Shown: positions 1-10,924, counted from the first letter of the stretch. The stretch: DNA of 64,000 nt from Sporothrix humicola (GCA_021396245.1 WNYE01000083.1:123207-187206), one strand, 5' to 3'. A program made the numbers and translations. The notes: a model not told the origin generated them from the letters alone.

Positions 1-247
1 CAACTTTTTTTTTGCATAGCGGGTTCTTTCATTTGGTAGTCCTTTAACAAAACGCACTTTATCACTTGCTTTTATGAATTCGTCCATCCTGTCTCGCCGT
101 GTAACTTTTCTTTTCGTAATCCAAAACGTAAAAGCGTAAGCATAAACATACATGCAATTCATACCGTCGCTGTCTCTCTTTATCCTGTTAACCAAAATGT
201 GTACTTCGCACCCATCGCACCTGAATGCCTCCTGCTACGCACCCACA

Positions 248-3200
248 CTACATCTTGTTGTCCGCCTTGAACTTGTCCCAGCTCTCGTTGAGCGTCGCAA
301 ACACCGTGCCCGCAATCATCCGGATCTCCGTCGACGCGTCCTGCGGCAGCTTGTCCGGGTGCGTCTTGCCAATCGCCCGCATGTAGATAATCTTGACCTT
401 GTTGGGCATCACCAGCTCGTGCAGGCCCACCGGCTTCCACCCGCTGCCTTCCCAGAGCACCTTTTCGAGCGAACCCAGCAGCGCCCGCAGGTTGTCCTTC
501 TTGCCGTCCCGCCACGCCGCCACACGCGCGTCCACCTGGTCCAGCAGGCCCAGCTTCTCAGAGTCCTCGCGCGCGGCGGCCTCGTTGGCGGCCCGCAGGC
601 GCTGGACGGCCTCGAAGTCGCGGCCGCTCGCCGAGGTCGGTGTTGCAGTAGTACCTCCCAGGCTTCCCAGAGCACTCGCGGCTGGCCGGGGAGTGGAAGG
701 TTTCGAGGGGGGTCTCGACACCGCCTTGGGCTTCGGCTTCAGCGCCGTCTGGCACCGCTGCCGGCCCGCAATAGCCGTAGCACCGCCCACGCCGCTCTCC
801 ACACACACCTGCCACACCTGGCCGGCCTCGCCCCACTTCTCCATCTGCTCCAGCGCCTCGGCCTTGCGCGTCATGGCCTTACCATAGAGGTCCCGGAGGT
901 CGCGGGTGGCACCGGTTCCGTCTTCGAGAGAGACCGACTCGCCTTCGCCCTTGCCGGGACCAATGACGGCTAGTGCCGCATCGGCATCGGCGACGGCCAG
1001 GCGCGGCTCGCCCGTCTTCAAAGCTGTCAGGGCGCGGTTGCAGTAGAGGACGACCAGGAGCGGATGCGACTGCGGAATGTCTGTCAAAGACGCAGCGTAG
1101 GAGGCGTGTGCCGCTGCATAATCGCCGCGCTTAAAGTGGGCGGCGCCGTCGGCGCGGTGCTTTGCCGACGCCTTGAGGGCAAACGAGTTGACGGCCGGGA
1201 CCTGGCGGGCGACCTTGGGCGGACGGGGGCTAGGAGTGGCGCGAGCAGGGCGGCCGGCAGACGATGCGGGGCCTGACGACCGCTGTTGTTGGGGTGCCGG
1301 CCGTTGTGGCAGGGCGGTCGAGTTGGACAGCAGATCGCCTTCCAATGGACCATCGCTTGGCTTGGCCGGCTCGGGAGCAGGAGCCGGTGTAGACGCACCG
1401 CCCGCCTTGCGTCGCCGCGCAGGACTGACGTACACCTGTGCGCTCTCCTCTTCGATTGCCTGCTTGGTCAGCCGTGCGCGAGGATCGGCAGCACTGGCAC
1501 CCTGCTGCTGCCAGCGCGGGACGGGGCTGTTGCGGCTCGGCACCTGGGCAGGCGACTGTGTCCGCGACGATGGCTGGCTCTCGTTACGGAACCGCTGTTC
1601 TGGCGGAGGAGGCTGCGGGTGGGAGCGCGAGCTCTGCTGTCTGCGTTCTGGTCTTGCGCCGGACTCGAGCATCATGGCCTCGTCTGTCGCCGAGGCAGCG
1701 GCCGCAGCAGCAGCAGCCCGTCGTCTCCGCGAATCACCGCCGTCGTCATGTGGCCCGTCCTGTGCTGCCGACCGCATCCATTTGGGCTGGTTCGGGTCTC
1801 CTCCACCGCCACCCTCCTGCTGGAAATCTTGCACGGCCTTTTGCAGCTGCTTCTGGCCCGTCTTCCACAGCGAGTTGGCCGATTTCAGGAAGCTGGTGCC
1901 CATGGCAGCGGCCGTTTTTGCGAAATCAACATCACCACCACCACTGCCACCAGCCGGTGACCGGTTGTCGCCCCGGCTGGGGAAATCGTCCATATTGGCG
2001 TCGCGCATCCACGCCGGGCCGCCCTGGCCGCGGTTCCTGCTAGAAGTCCGGCCGGAACCCTCTTCGGCGCTCAATTGACTTGCACCGCTCTGCTTTCCGC
2101 CAGCCTTCTCCTTAGCTTTCCGGTGTGCGTCGTCGAGCAGCCAGTTGACGGCCGCTTGCACGTCGAACCCGCGCCCGCTTTCTGTCAGGCCTCGCCGCGC
2201 GTCTTCCGCGCTGAACCCGTAGTCCATCAACTGTGCAATGGCGCCGTCAAACTTGGGGTTGCCCGTCTTTGTAAAGCCGCCGTCGTTTCCAGCGCCAGCG
2301 TCCGAATCGGAGTCCGAGTCAGAACCCTCGATTGGCTTGCCTGGTTCCGGCTGTCTTTGTCTCCGCTGTTGTCTCTGCTGCTGCTCTTCTTGTTGGCGCT
2401 GAGCCTCTTTTTCTCGGCGCACCTCTTCCACTGGCTTGGCCAGGTCACCGAGGAAATCGTCGTCATCGGCAGCCGTCGTTGTTGGTTGGGCAGAAGCTGC
2501 AGACGGCCGTGCTTGCAGCTGGTTCAGTCCAAACGGATCGTCGTCGTCCAGGGCGTTGGTCGTGGTCGTCTGCGAGGCACCGGCCCCATTGCTCGGTGTC
2601 GGTGGCTTGCCCCAGGCGCTGGGGTTGCTGAGATCGAGGGCGTTGGCAGGCGTCGATTTTCCCGAATTCGTGGGTGGGAAGTGGCTTGCCTGGTCGACTT
2701 TGGTGTCGGCATTGAACGCCGCAAACAGGTCGTCGTCTCCGCTGCTGCCGCCGCCGCCGCCGCCCCCGTTAAGAGGAGATGGTCCCCGCGAGATGGACGT
2801 CCCCGGCGGTGGTGCCAGTGCAGGCGAGCCCGTTCTAGAGGTGCCTGCCGACCCTATTCCTGATCCTGCACCGCCCCGCCCCAGAATGTCAAAGAATTGC
2901 CCGTCGCCATAGTTGGCCTGTGTCTGCTTGCGCTTCTCTTCCTCCTTGCGCCGCTTCTCTGCATTCAGCCGCTCCTGCTGCTCGGCCAAGCTCAACTTTG
3001 CCGTGCCCTTGTTGCCAGAGTTGAACAGGCCGCTGAAGCTGTCTATCCCCGGTTTTGTTGCTGGTGGTGGTTGACGACTCCCCGCCGACGCCCCGGATCC
3101 CTGGGCCGAGAGGTTCGCGAGGGGCGTGTTGCGGCCGGAACCAAACCCAGAGGCAAGCCCTGAGCCCAGTCCCGAGGTGCCTCCTGGTGGCGGCGTTGGA

Positions 3201-3319
3201 CGGAGTGATGGATACGACGAGGCAGCGCCAAAGGCGGCAGACTGGGCAGCGAGGGTGGGCTTGTTGTTTTGCTTGTTTGTCGAGCTGGAGGACCAGTCCA
3301 GGCCAGAGAGGTCGTCCAT
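248..3319 (-). CDS. SWA2: Auxilin/Swa2-like clathrin-uncoating protein (UBA, TPR, J domain)
   Basis: Single-exon protein of 1023 aa. The family recruits Hsp70 to clathrin-coated vesicles and stimulates uncoating. The N-terminal ~340 residues are low complexity (Gly, Pro, Gln, Ser and Asp runs), as in fungal Swa2, where this part holds clathrin-binding motifs. A UBA-like domain lies at about 355-400 (MDYGFSAEDARRGL...). A TPR-like helical region lies at about 715-840. The extreme C-terminus (about 950-1023) is a J-domain with the diagnostic HPD in KTHPDKLPQ. The order UBA-TPR-J is that of yeast Swa2 but the protein is longer (yeast about 670 aa), mainly through disordered linkers. It starts 653 bp from the divergent Mmc1 gene. 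The start is the first ATG of the open frame (MDDLSGLDW). The family assignment is strong; in vivo function is inferred. Confidence 0.9.
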   Translation of the reverse strand: MDDLSGLDWSSSSTNKQNNKPTLAAQSAAFGAASSYPSLRPTPPPGGTSGLGSGLASGFGSGRNTPLANLSAQGSGASAGSRQPPPATKPGIDSFSGLFNSGNKGTAKLSLAEQQERLNAEKRRKEEEKRKQTQANYGDGQFFDILGRGGAGSGIGSAGTSRTGSPALAPPPGTSISRGPSPLNGGGGGGGSSGDDDLFAAFNADTKVDQASHFPPTNSGKSTPANALDLSNPSAWGKPPTPSNGAGASQTTTTNALDDDDPFGLNQLQARPSAASAQPTTTAADDDDFLGDLAKPVEEVRREKEAQRQQEEQQQRQQRRQRQPEPGKPIEGSDSDSDSDAGAGNDGGFTKTGNPKFDGAIAQLMDYGFSAEDARRGLTESGRGFDVQAAVNWLLDDAHRKAKEKAGGKQSGASQLSAEEGSGRTSSRNRGQGGPAWMRDANMDDFPSRGDNRSPAGGSGGGDVDFAKTAAAMGTSFLKSANSLWKTGQKQLQKAVQDFQQEGGGGGDPNQPKWMRSAAQDGPHDDGGDSRRRRAAAAAAAASATDEAMMLESGARPERRQQSSRSHPQPPPPEQRFRNESQPSSRTQSPAQVPSRNSPVPRWQQQGASAADPRARLTKQAIEEESAQVYVSPARRRKAGGASTPAPAPEPAKPSDGPLEGDLLSNSTALPQRPAPQQQRSSGPASSAGRPARATPSPRPPKVARQVPAVNSFALKASAKHRADGAAHFKRGDYAAAHASYAASLTDIPQSHPLLVVLYCNRALTALKTGEPRLAVADADAALAVIGPGKGEGESVSLEDGTGATRDLRDLYGKAMTRKAEALEQMEKWGEAGQVWQVCVESGVGGATAIAGRQRCQTALKPKPKAVSRPPSKPSTPRPAASALGSLGGTTATPTSASGRDFEAVQRLRAANEAAAREDSEKLGLLDQVDARVAAWRDGKKDNLRALLGSLEKVLWEGSGWKPVGLHELVMPNKVKIIYMRAIGKTHPDKLPQDASTEIRMIAGTVFATLNESWDKFKADNKM

Positions 3320-3972
3320 GGTCTAAGGATAGGAAATGCTCATGCGGGTGCAGAGCATTGGTTGTATGGTGGGAAAGGAAAGGATGTTGTTGAAGCTGAG
3401 TTGTGTTGAAGATTCAGGGGAATTGAGAGATTCCAAGGTCCAGGTCCAGTCAATAGCGCTGAGATGTGTCAATATGTGAGAGAGGTTAGACTGAAGGGGA
3501 TAGCTCTGGCCACAGTGGGGCAGTGTCACGTGTGACTTCTGAGCTGGAATTGACAGCCAAGATGCACGCATATGAGCAGTAGATTTGGCCGAAAAGAAAG
3601 TGGTTTTCAAGAAGAAGGTAATGAATATTAGGAATTGGTAGTCGTGAATTTATTTCACATTTTTGTCGCTGTCAAATTGCTTCTAGAACAACTGCCATGA
3701 TGTCAACGAGGACCTGTCTTCTGGAAGCAACCGGAGAAAGCCGCCTAAAATAGGTAGCTCTAGCGGGGCCTAACGTGGTTCTGACAGAAGTCCGCCTGCT
3801 AATTCATACAGGGCGGCCTGCACTTACGCCATAGCGCGCTGTAATCGGCCGACCGCGCGGGAAATGGCTAAAGTAAAATCTGAGCTTCGCGTCTTTTCCT
3901 CTCAATCCCATGTTCATCCCTCGACATTGACGACGTCGACATCACCACACAACACACCAATTCGCCGCCACG
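3320..3972. promoter_or_regulatory. Shared divergent promoter region of SWA2-like and MMC1-like genes
   Basis: 653 bp between two start codons pointing apart. No coding potential is seen. No clear TATA box is found on either side. The Mmc1 side (about 3890-3970) is rich in C/A short words such as CAACAC and CATC, typical of fungal leaders. Confidence 0.5.
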
Positions 3973-6081
3973 ATGCCGCCCCGACTCCGGCTGCGGCCGC
4001 TCCTGGGCTCTGGCCAGACTATTGTTCGGGTGCAAGCACAAACGCAAGCTCGGCTATCACGACCAGCAACAACTCGGCCATCACAAGCGTGTCTCTTTTG
4101 TTCGCATCAACGGACACCAAAACCTCGCATATCTCTCCTCGAAACCAGATTACAGTCAATAGCACGGCGACGTGCGTCTACAGCTGCTGCTGAGGCTCCA
4201 GCTTCGAAAGCCGAAGAACTTCCTGCAGAAGAACCCGAACCAGCTCGGCCACGATCACCCGAGCAAATCCGCGCCGACCTCGCCTCGACGCTCAATGCTC
4301 TCCAGCAGCAAGCCGGCGTGCTCCTCAACATATCGCGTCTCCAGCTGGCCATCCGCAGTCTGCAGCAACCCTCGGGCCATGAGTCGATCCGCGTCGCCAT
4401 TCTGGGGCTGACCAGCCCAACATCAGCAACCGTCAGTGGCGGCAAGTCAGCGAAAGAGCTTCTGCGACTGATCTTGGCCGACCCCCTCCAAGACGAGCAG
4501 CCATGGGAGGCCCAGCTGGCGAGCCACGACCCGAAGAAGCCGTTGATTGTGCGCGTGAGAGCGCCGACGGAGGGTGGTGCACAAAACAGCTCTCAGGACG
4601 GCACCGTACAGTTCGACAAGGACGAGGGCCTGGCGGAATTCGAAATCTCGTCGCCCGTCCTCAACGGCAACCAGCTCGAGTTCCTGGTCATGGAGTCGTC
4701 GCTGGCCGTCCCTAGACCGCCGGCGTCTATATCGTCGGACCCGCTCGAGGGTGTGACGACCGAGAATTTCGAAGAGACGGTACTCGTGCCGACCGTCGAG
4801 ATCCCAACAACGCAAGATGGCTTACGGTTTACGCCCGTCACAACACCTGTGCACCAGGCTCTTGTTATTTCCGACGGTCTGCTTGGCGCTGCCGCCGTGG
4901 CCAACCTCCCGCTCAACGCCTACCCGACCGAGATGAAGGGCGCCGTCAACTTGCGCCTCCCCGTGCCCGAGATCAAGGGCTCAGGCCTCCCCTTTACGAC
5001 CTTCGACGTCGCCACGTCCAACGAGGCCCTCGGCCTGTTCCGGGAAAGCGTCGCCAACGCCAAAGCCTACGAGACGCTATGGATGCAGGGCGGTGTGTCG
5101 GGTGTCAGCCAATGGCTCCGCGACGGCGCCCTCCACCGTGGGGACGGCACGACAAAGCCACCTGTGCGCCAGCTCGTCGCGTCGATCCTGCGCAACGCTG
5201 GCGCCAGCATCCAGGCCGCCGAGGCCAAGCTCGTTCACGCATCCACCACCACACAGTCTGGCGTCCCTGTCGCCCGCGCTTTCGTGTCCCTCAACAAGGG
5301 TCTGGCCGACTGGGCCGAGGCAGCGCACGCCGAGCTCCAAACCCAGTTGGATTTGGCCTTCTCGGGCCGCCGCTGGCGCAAGCTCGGCTGGTGGAAGCTC
5401 TTTTGGCGCGCCGACGACGTGACCATGCTCTCGACCGACCTTGTGACGCAGCGGTTCCTGCCACAGGCCGAGCAGGATGTGGTGTTTTTGGCGGGGCGCG
5501 TCGACGAGGCGGTCCAGCTGGCGGGTCTGAGAGCATCTGTCGACAACAACAACGTCGGCAAGTACACGATTCCCATTGTGGCCGCCGACTCGAGCGAAGA
5601 GGCCGCAGCACTCACGTCCGCCAACGGCCCCCGCACAAAGTGGCCAGCGCACATTGCTTTTACGCGCCGCTACCTGCTCGACGAGACGGTGCCTGCGCTG
5701 CAGGCACTTGCCCAAAAGCTTGTCCTCCAAACACTTGGCACATCCGGCCTGTCGACCGCTCTGGCTGTCTTGACCTACCTGTCGTCGTCTGGCGCCTACG
5801 AAGCCGGCGCTGTCGCCGCTGTCGGCCTCGTGTGGAGCTTGGGCCGCATGCAGAAGAAGTGGGAGGCGGCCCGCCAGTTCTGGGAAGGCGAGGTGCGTGA
5901 GGAGGGTCGCAAGGCTGTGCGGGCCGTCGAGGCCAGTGTGGCTTCTACGCTTGACGAGGCGCGCGATGTGGCCGTCTCAGGCGGTAAGGGCGGTGCCGAC
6001 CGGCGGCAGCAGCTGCGCGAACTGCGGCAAGCTCGCGCTCTTGTCGACCAAGCAAAGGCCGACCTGGCCAAGTTGAAGTGA
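3973..6081 (+). CDS. MMC1: Mmc1-like mitochondrial matrix/cristae protein
   Basis: Single-exon protein of 702 aa. Residues 1-70 are rich in Arg, Ser and Ala with almost no acidic residues, as expected of a mitochondrial presequence (RRRAST just before a possible cleavage point). At about 140-165 the text GLTSPTSATVSGGKSAKELL resembles a P-loop (GxxxxGKS) in spacing and context, but is longer and degenerate. The C-terminal third is helical, with a hydrophobic stretch around 595-620 (TALAVLTYLSSSGAYEAGAV) and a charged coiled region after it. From memory of the family, Mmc1 is a fungal-specific, dynamin-like matrix protein thought to have lost GTPase activity and to support cristae. The assignment rests on overall sequence character and is good but not certain. 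Start: first ATG, in the context CACGATG. Confidence 0.7.
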   Translation: MPPRLRLRPLLGSGQTIVRVQAQTQARLSRPATTRPSQACLFCSHQRTPKPRISLLETRLQSIARRRASTAAAEAPASKAEELPAEEPEPARPRSPEQIRADLASTLNALQQQAGVLLNISRLQLAIRSLQQPSGHESIRVAILGLTSPTSATVSGGKSAKELLRLILADPLQDEQPWEAQLASHDPKKPLIVRVRAPTEGGAQNSSQDGTVQFDKDEGLAEFEISSPVLNGNQLEFLVMESSLAVPRPPASISSDPLEGVTTENFEETVLVPTVEIPTTQDGLRFTPVTTPVHQALVISDGLLGAAAVANLPLNAYPTEMKGAVNLRLPVPEIKGSGLPFTTFDVATSNEALGLFRESVANAKAYETLWMQGGVSGVSQWLRDGALHRGDGTTKPPVRQLVASILRNAGASIQAAEAKLVHASTTTQSGVPVARAFVSLNKGLADWAEAAHAELQTQLDLAFSGRRWRKLGWWKLFWRADDVTMLSTDLVTQRFLPQAEQDVVFLAGRVDEAVQLAGLRASVDNNNVGKYTIPIVAADSSEEAAALTSANGPRTKWPAHIAFTRRYLLDETVPALQALAQKLVLQTLGTSGLSTALAVLTYLSSSGAYEAGAVAAVGLVWSLGRMQKKWEAARQFWEGEVREEGRKAVRAVEASVASTLDEARDVAVSGGKGGADRRQQLRELRQARALVDQAKADLAKLK

Positions 6082-6495
6082 GGGTAGCCGAGAAACCAAA
6101 ATAATGGGTAACGGCCGGGATAGACACCTAATATGTTGTACCATATGATTTCCTCTTCTTATTACATATTCATTCTTGTACTTTTAGCAAAAACACCACA
6201 TGCGCATCTTGCATTTAAGACTAGACGATGCGCCTGCAATGAATTTCCTTCCATCACTGCAATTCTCTCATATTCAATCTCCTTTGGTGTTGCTCATAAG
6301 TTTATTCCTATTTTAAATCCCCTTCCGTTTTGGAGGTGCCGTAAAACGCCGTTAAAACACAACATGCAAACAGAAAATGGCAAATGTAAAAGGTGAAAAT
6401 CCCGCTCTCCCCCTAAAAAATCCAAATAAATCGACAGGCGACAGATCGCGGGCAGCAGAGGAGCCTCGCTTCGCTTGCCTCATCTCCGTCTCGGT
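6082..6495. other. Convergent 3' region between MMC1-like and SmD3 genes
   Basis: About 410 bp between two stop codons facing each other. It is AT-rich (for example 6130-6200) and presumably holds both 3' UTRs and poly(A) sites. No gene is seen. Confidence 0.5.
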
Positions 6496-6897
6496 CTACC
6501 GCCCACGTCCACCTGCCCGTGCACGGCTGACCGTCGCCCGGCCACGCGCCAGACCGACACCCCGTCCGCGCGCATTGCGACTGCGGAACATGGGCGCGTT
6601 GCGCAGCATGTCGGGCACAATAAAGAAGCGCACGTGCGACCCGCGGATGTAGACCTGTTCGAGATGGGACACACGGCCGTCGCGCGCTGTCACCGTAATG
6701 TCCTTGAGCTGGACGTTCATGTTGTCTTCGGCCTCGAGCAGGCGGCCGCGGTACGTCTGGCCAGACGTGATCTCGAGCGTGACAATGTGGCCCTACAACA
6801 GGATTAGTGGGATCCAATGGCAGTATTTCGGGGGAGGGGGGGGACGCACCTGCGCCTCATTGAGCAGCTTGATTGGGATGCCGATTGTGGACGTCAT
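6496..6897 (-). CDS. SMD3: Small nuclear ribonucleoprotein Sm D3
   Basis: Two exons, complement(6850..6897) and complement(6496..6792), giving 114 aa. Exon 1 encodes only MTSTIGIPIKLLNEAQ. The 57-nt intron has donor GTGCGT, branch CACTAAT and acceptor TTGTAG, and splicing joins in phase 0 to GHIVTLEI. Sm motif 1 is visible in exon 2 (GQTYRGRLLEAEDNMNVQL) and Sm motif 2 in VYIRGSHVRFFIVPDML. The tail is RG-rich, as usual for D3, where arginines are methylated. SmD3 is a member of the heptameric Sm ring around U1, U2, U4 and U5 snRNAs and is essential for splicing. Length matches the family. The exon 2 frame alone would lose the conserved N-terminus, so the intron is needed. Confidence 0.96.
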
Positions 6898-7558
6898 TGT
6901 GTATGTGGGAGAGGGTGTCGTCGGCAAAAAAGAGGTTGTCGAGCGAGAGAAAGGTCGTCGTTGGTCGAGTGGTCGGGAGCTTTGCTAGCTTGGAGGTGCC
7001 TGTCGCGTAAATTTCAGTAGTTGGTAGGCAGAGGTTGGAAAGGCGCTACGCGGAAGGCTGCGGACTAAATATTGATCCGGCCCGACCAGTGACAGCCTCG
7101 TCTCAATGACAGTTCCTGGTGCCATAAACAACAACAGTTTTTAAATTAATCTTCATTTTATTTGATGGTATCTTGAATTTTTAGTCAGTTATAATTGTTT
7201 TTTTAACTTATTTGTACTTGTGTCGATTTTTTAGGCTCCGTGTGGCTTAAAATGTCATGAAAGAAGGATCGATTTATGTGAATCAACTCAACAGCATAAT
7301 TTTCTTCATAAAATGTAATAAAATCGACCAAACAGTAAACGAATAGAAATAAATATTATAAAAACAAAAGAAAGTCAATTGCCGCTTGATTTTTAAGACA
7401 AAATATACTTGTAAATAAAAATTGCTCTCCGTCCACACTGCCCTCTAAAACATCTCGCGTCGTGAATGACGCCTAAAACAGCCTGTCTGTTCATCATAGG
7501 CCCAGTTTCCTCGAAGCAGCCACATAACGAATCCCCAGTCTAGTAGTTTGTTGTGTCT
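6898..7558. other. Intergenic: SmD3 promoter side, AT-rich island, Med16 3' end
   Basis: 661 bp without a gene. The first ~200 bp would be the SmD3 promoter and leader. From about 7130 to 7430 the base composition drops to roughly 75-80% A+T, far below the neighbours, with many TTTT, AAAT and TTAA words. The rest is the presumed Med16 3' UTR. Confidence 0.6.
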
Positions 7559-10500
7559 CTACCCTACAAACGTCTTCCGGACCAGCATCCCCCAGTTGCC
7601 GCTGCAGCTGCACTTGCGCTGCTGCGCGAGCACAAACGTATAGCCCGGCCGTGACCCGGTCACGTCTTCCATAATCGACGTGCACCGGGCACAGCGGCGC
7701 AAGAACTCGGACGGCACCGAGTGCGGCGGGAATGTCGTGGGGTGGCCGCTGCTGCCGTTGGAACCGTTTGCCCCATCGGGACCACCATGACTGCTCGGCT
7801 TGAGCTCGACTCGCTTGAAAACGTCAATGTGCGTATGCCGAGCCCGCTTCTCCTGCAAACTGCGCCGGTCCTCCTCCACCTCCAGGATGCTGTAGTCGGC
7901 AAAGTAGATTTTGGCCGGATCAGTGTGTGTTCGGAAGGTGCGTACGTGCTCGCTAAAGAACTTGCGCAGCAGCGGCTGGAAGTTGGGTGGCGGGTTGTTG
8001 GCCAACAGCAGAGTCAGCTCGCAGTGGGCCTGGAAGCGCTTTGCTACGTCGTTTGTCTGGGCCTGTTCCTGCCCCTGACTTTGGGCCTTTTTGGTTTGCG
8101 CAGCGGCTGTGGCCTGGTACGTCTTGCGAATGTCTTCGCCTAGTTCCCACAGAAGCTTGTCAAACTCTGCGACCTTGACCAAGCTCGACGATGTGTACTG
8201 CTGCATCTTATGGTAGGCCATGATCAGGGCCGGGCGCAGCGATGAATTTCCGTTTGCACCACCGCCTGCCGATGCCTGTTGCTGCTGGAGCTCGTAGAAC
8301 TGGGTTGCTCTCGACGAGATCGAGTCTAGGTGCAGGAGACGGCGGCATGCAGCTGACAAAAAGCCGCGCGTGGACGAGCACAGGATGAGATGCAGCGCAA
8401 TTTCGTTCTTCTCGAGGAGATAGGGCACCATCTCATTGAAGTTGCCCCCTGGTGCCAAAAAGGACATGAACTTGGGATCGTCCAAAAGGTTGAAGATGCA
8501 GTCGCATGTATAAGCAAGAAGATCCACCGCCCACTTTGTACACCCAGCAAGCGCATCGACGACGTCTGTATATGTTAGCAAGTGGCAAACTACAGTAAAA
8601 GACAAAAAAAAACTGGGAAGATGGCTTACCTGGCTCATCTAGCGGATTCATCTTGTCCTTGAGGTTGGTGGGTGTGTTGCTGGCGATCGTGATCAAGATA
8701 ACAATATTGCGCAGGTTAAGCGCCAGCATTGAAAACTTCCCGTAAAACGACCGCGGCTTGAACTCGCCGCGGAATCCGAGGTGGTTCAGAATACTTAGGC
8801 AGAGGTGCAACGAGTTGTTCCTGACCAACTGGTCGTGGTGAGCGTCTTCGGAGTAGTCGACATTGATCTTGAGCATGCGCACAATCTCCATCATCCACTC
8901 ATACGCAAATCCTAAAGGACGGTGTTAGCAAACAAACTATCAAATGATTGTCAGTGGCAAAACATACTTGGCCGGCTGATAAACTGGCGGGCAGTGGCCA
9001 GGATATCGTCGTATGAGACGATGCTTGCAGATGCAGTTGACACGGCTGTCGTGAGGCCGGCGACAATGGCAGCATAGTTGGCTGTATCAAGTTAGTTTTG
9101 TGGAAAGGGGCACAAACAAAAACTGCCCGGTGCGTCAACTTACGATCTGGCCCTGTTGGTGGAATATCGGGTCCTGTGTACTTGAGGTTGTTCCACTTGA
9201 CCTTGCCGTCCTCACCCACTTGTGCAAACGAGCTGTTAGTCGGTGACAAGGCGGCTGCAATGCAGGGTGTTGGGTCGGTGAACTGGAAGCCGGCCTGCTG
9301 AAGGGACGAGATCCGTGCTGGGTTGGGCTCGTTGTATATTTCCTCAAAGGTAAAGCGGTCGCGGTATTGAACGGTACCGTCGCTGAAGAAGAAGCAGATG
9401 ACCCGGCCGTACTGTAGGGTCTGGATCGAGATAACGAGCTTGTTGACAATAATGGGAGGTAATCTGTGCAGCCGTGTATGGGCCTGGCTGCCGCTTTGCT
9501 GTGTCTGCGTCGGCTTGAAGCCTAGCTGCTCAAACGCCGGGTGTAATGGCTGCGGCGGTGCTTCCGTCAACAGCTCCCACCGGTTGATAATGCTCTGCGG
9601 TTCTGGGTTGTAGTTGACTGTACTTGGTGAGGGAACGTATTCGCGGACAACGATAGCAACTGGCGGCGACCATTGGTTGGTTCCGGCGGGCAACGCGGAT
9701 GGCAGCATTTCAACGTGCGAAATCAAGTCCGACGAGATGTCCAGCTGTGACTCGTCGTCGTTGTGTTGTAGCCATGTTGTGACGGCTACCGCCTTGTGCT
9801 GAAGTATTGGGTTCAGCTGCTGGCTCTGCTGCGCCGCCTGTTTGTCCTGCTGTGTCCCATTCCAGCCGATGGCTGCGCGCACAACATTGAGCTGGCGAGA
9901 GGCCGTGACCATGGCAATCAAAAGCATGTCTGTATCGTTAGCGGGTGCATCATTGGAACAAGACACTGCAGACTTACTCTTTTCAGTGCATATTGACGCA
10001 TGGGTGGCTAGGTCGTCGGAGGACGTGATGTTTTCTAGTTCGATGCTCGTATCCTGGACAATGTTACTGGCCTGGGAGAAGAGCAGACGCAATGTACCGC
10101 TTACTGTGACACAGAAAAGAGCGCTCTTGGTCTGGTTTGGGTGATATGGTCCAGACGCAGGGACAGGCGTCGTCTCATATCGATAACCGCTCTCCTCCTT
10201 GACGGCTGGGCCATAGATAATGTTGTACTGGGGCTGTTAGTGCCTGGATTAGAGATGTTAACAGAAGAGAAACCTACCTGCTTGTTGGCCGGAACAATGG
10301 GCAGCCAGGAGCAGCCCACGACGGCGTGCAGGTCGTCGACAGGATCTGACTCCCATGACCGCAGAGCAAATGGCCTGTTTAAACTAGTTGAGAATGCAAG
10401 GATGCTCACGCGGCCGACGGAGTCGATGACGGCGAGTTCCGGGTGGCCGGTCGCAGCCCAGGCCAGATGCACAATCGGACCCCCTGAGAACGTGGTTGGC

Positions 10501-10924
10501 GTATGTGAGGGGCTGAACTGCGCGAACATCGTTGGCTCACTCAAGCCCCATGACGCATCCTCGGGATTGGTTCGTAGATAGCGAAGATCGATGGACTGTC
10601 CGTCTGCGCCAATAGATGCAATTGTACCCTGCTTAGACCATGCGATTCGTCTAGAATGTTAGTCTGAGGACTCCTGGTAGGAGTTGCATCGATTCCCATG
10701 GTGCGCAAAACGTACTGGTTGGCTCCTCGGATGCGCTGCTCGTTGATGCGTGCTTGGAGCTGTTTTGACGGGGGAGGTTGTGATGGAAGAGACAGCTCTA
10801 CTGGGCCACCAAACAAATCGACATCATCGACATCGACGTCGCCGAGGTTGACGGGAACATCGCCGGACATGCCCGGGATGCCGGTCATGGCATCATCCAG
10901 GATGAGGGGAATATCTTCGGCCAT
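7559..10924 (-). CDS. MED16: Mediator complex subunit 16 (Med16/Sin4)
   Basis: Seven exons: complement of 10716..10924, 10278..10650, 9978..10227, 9144..9929, 8968..9081, 8630..8911 and 7559..8565, total 3021 nt, 1006 aa. Introns are 65, 50, 48, 62, 56 and 64 nt; most show CTAAC branches and YAG acceptors, and phases close to one open frame. The N-terminus (DVDDVDLFGG, then QRIAWSKQGTIASIGADG) matches fungal Med16, whose N-terminal half is a WD40-like propeller. The C-terminus has the family's cysteine cluster (RRCARC... then QRKCSCSGNWG). Med16 sits in the Mediator tail and relays activator signals to RNA polymerase II. The acceptor of intron 2 is ambiguous by 6 nt (both choices keep the frame); I used the one farther from the branch. 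Intron 3 has a multiple-of-3 length and no stop. Confidence 0.9.

Noticed and set aside
152..973. Plus-strand frames across the SWA2-like gene, including 273 codons here and others at 1173..2078 and 2075..2863
   Set aside because: Arg/Leu/Ala-rich shadows of a GC-rich gene whose real frame shows UBA, TPR and J domains.
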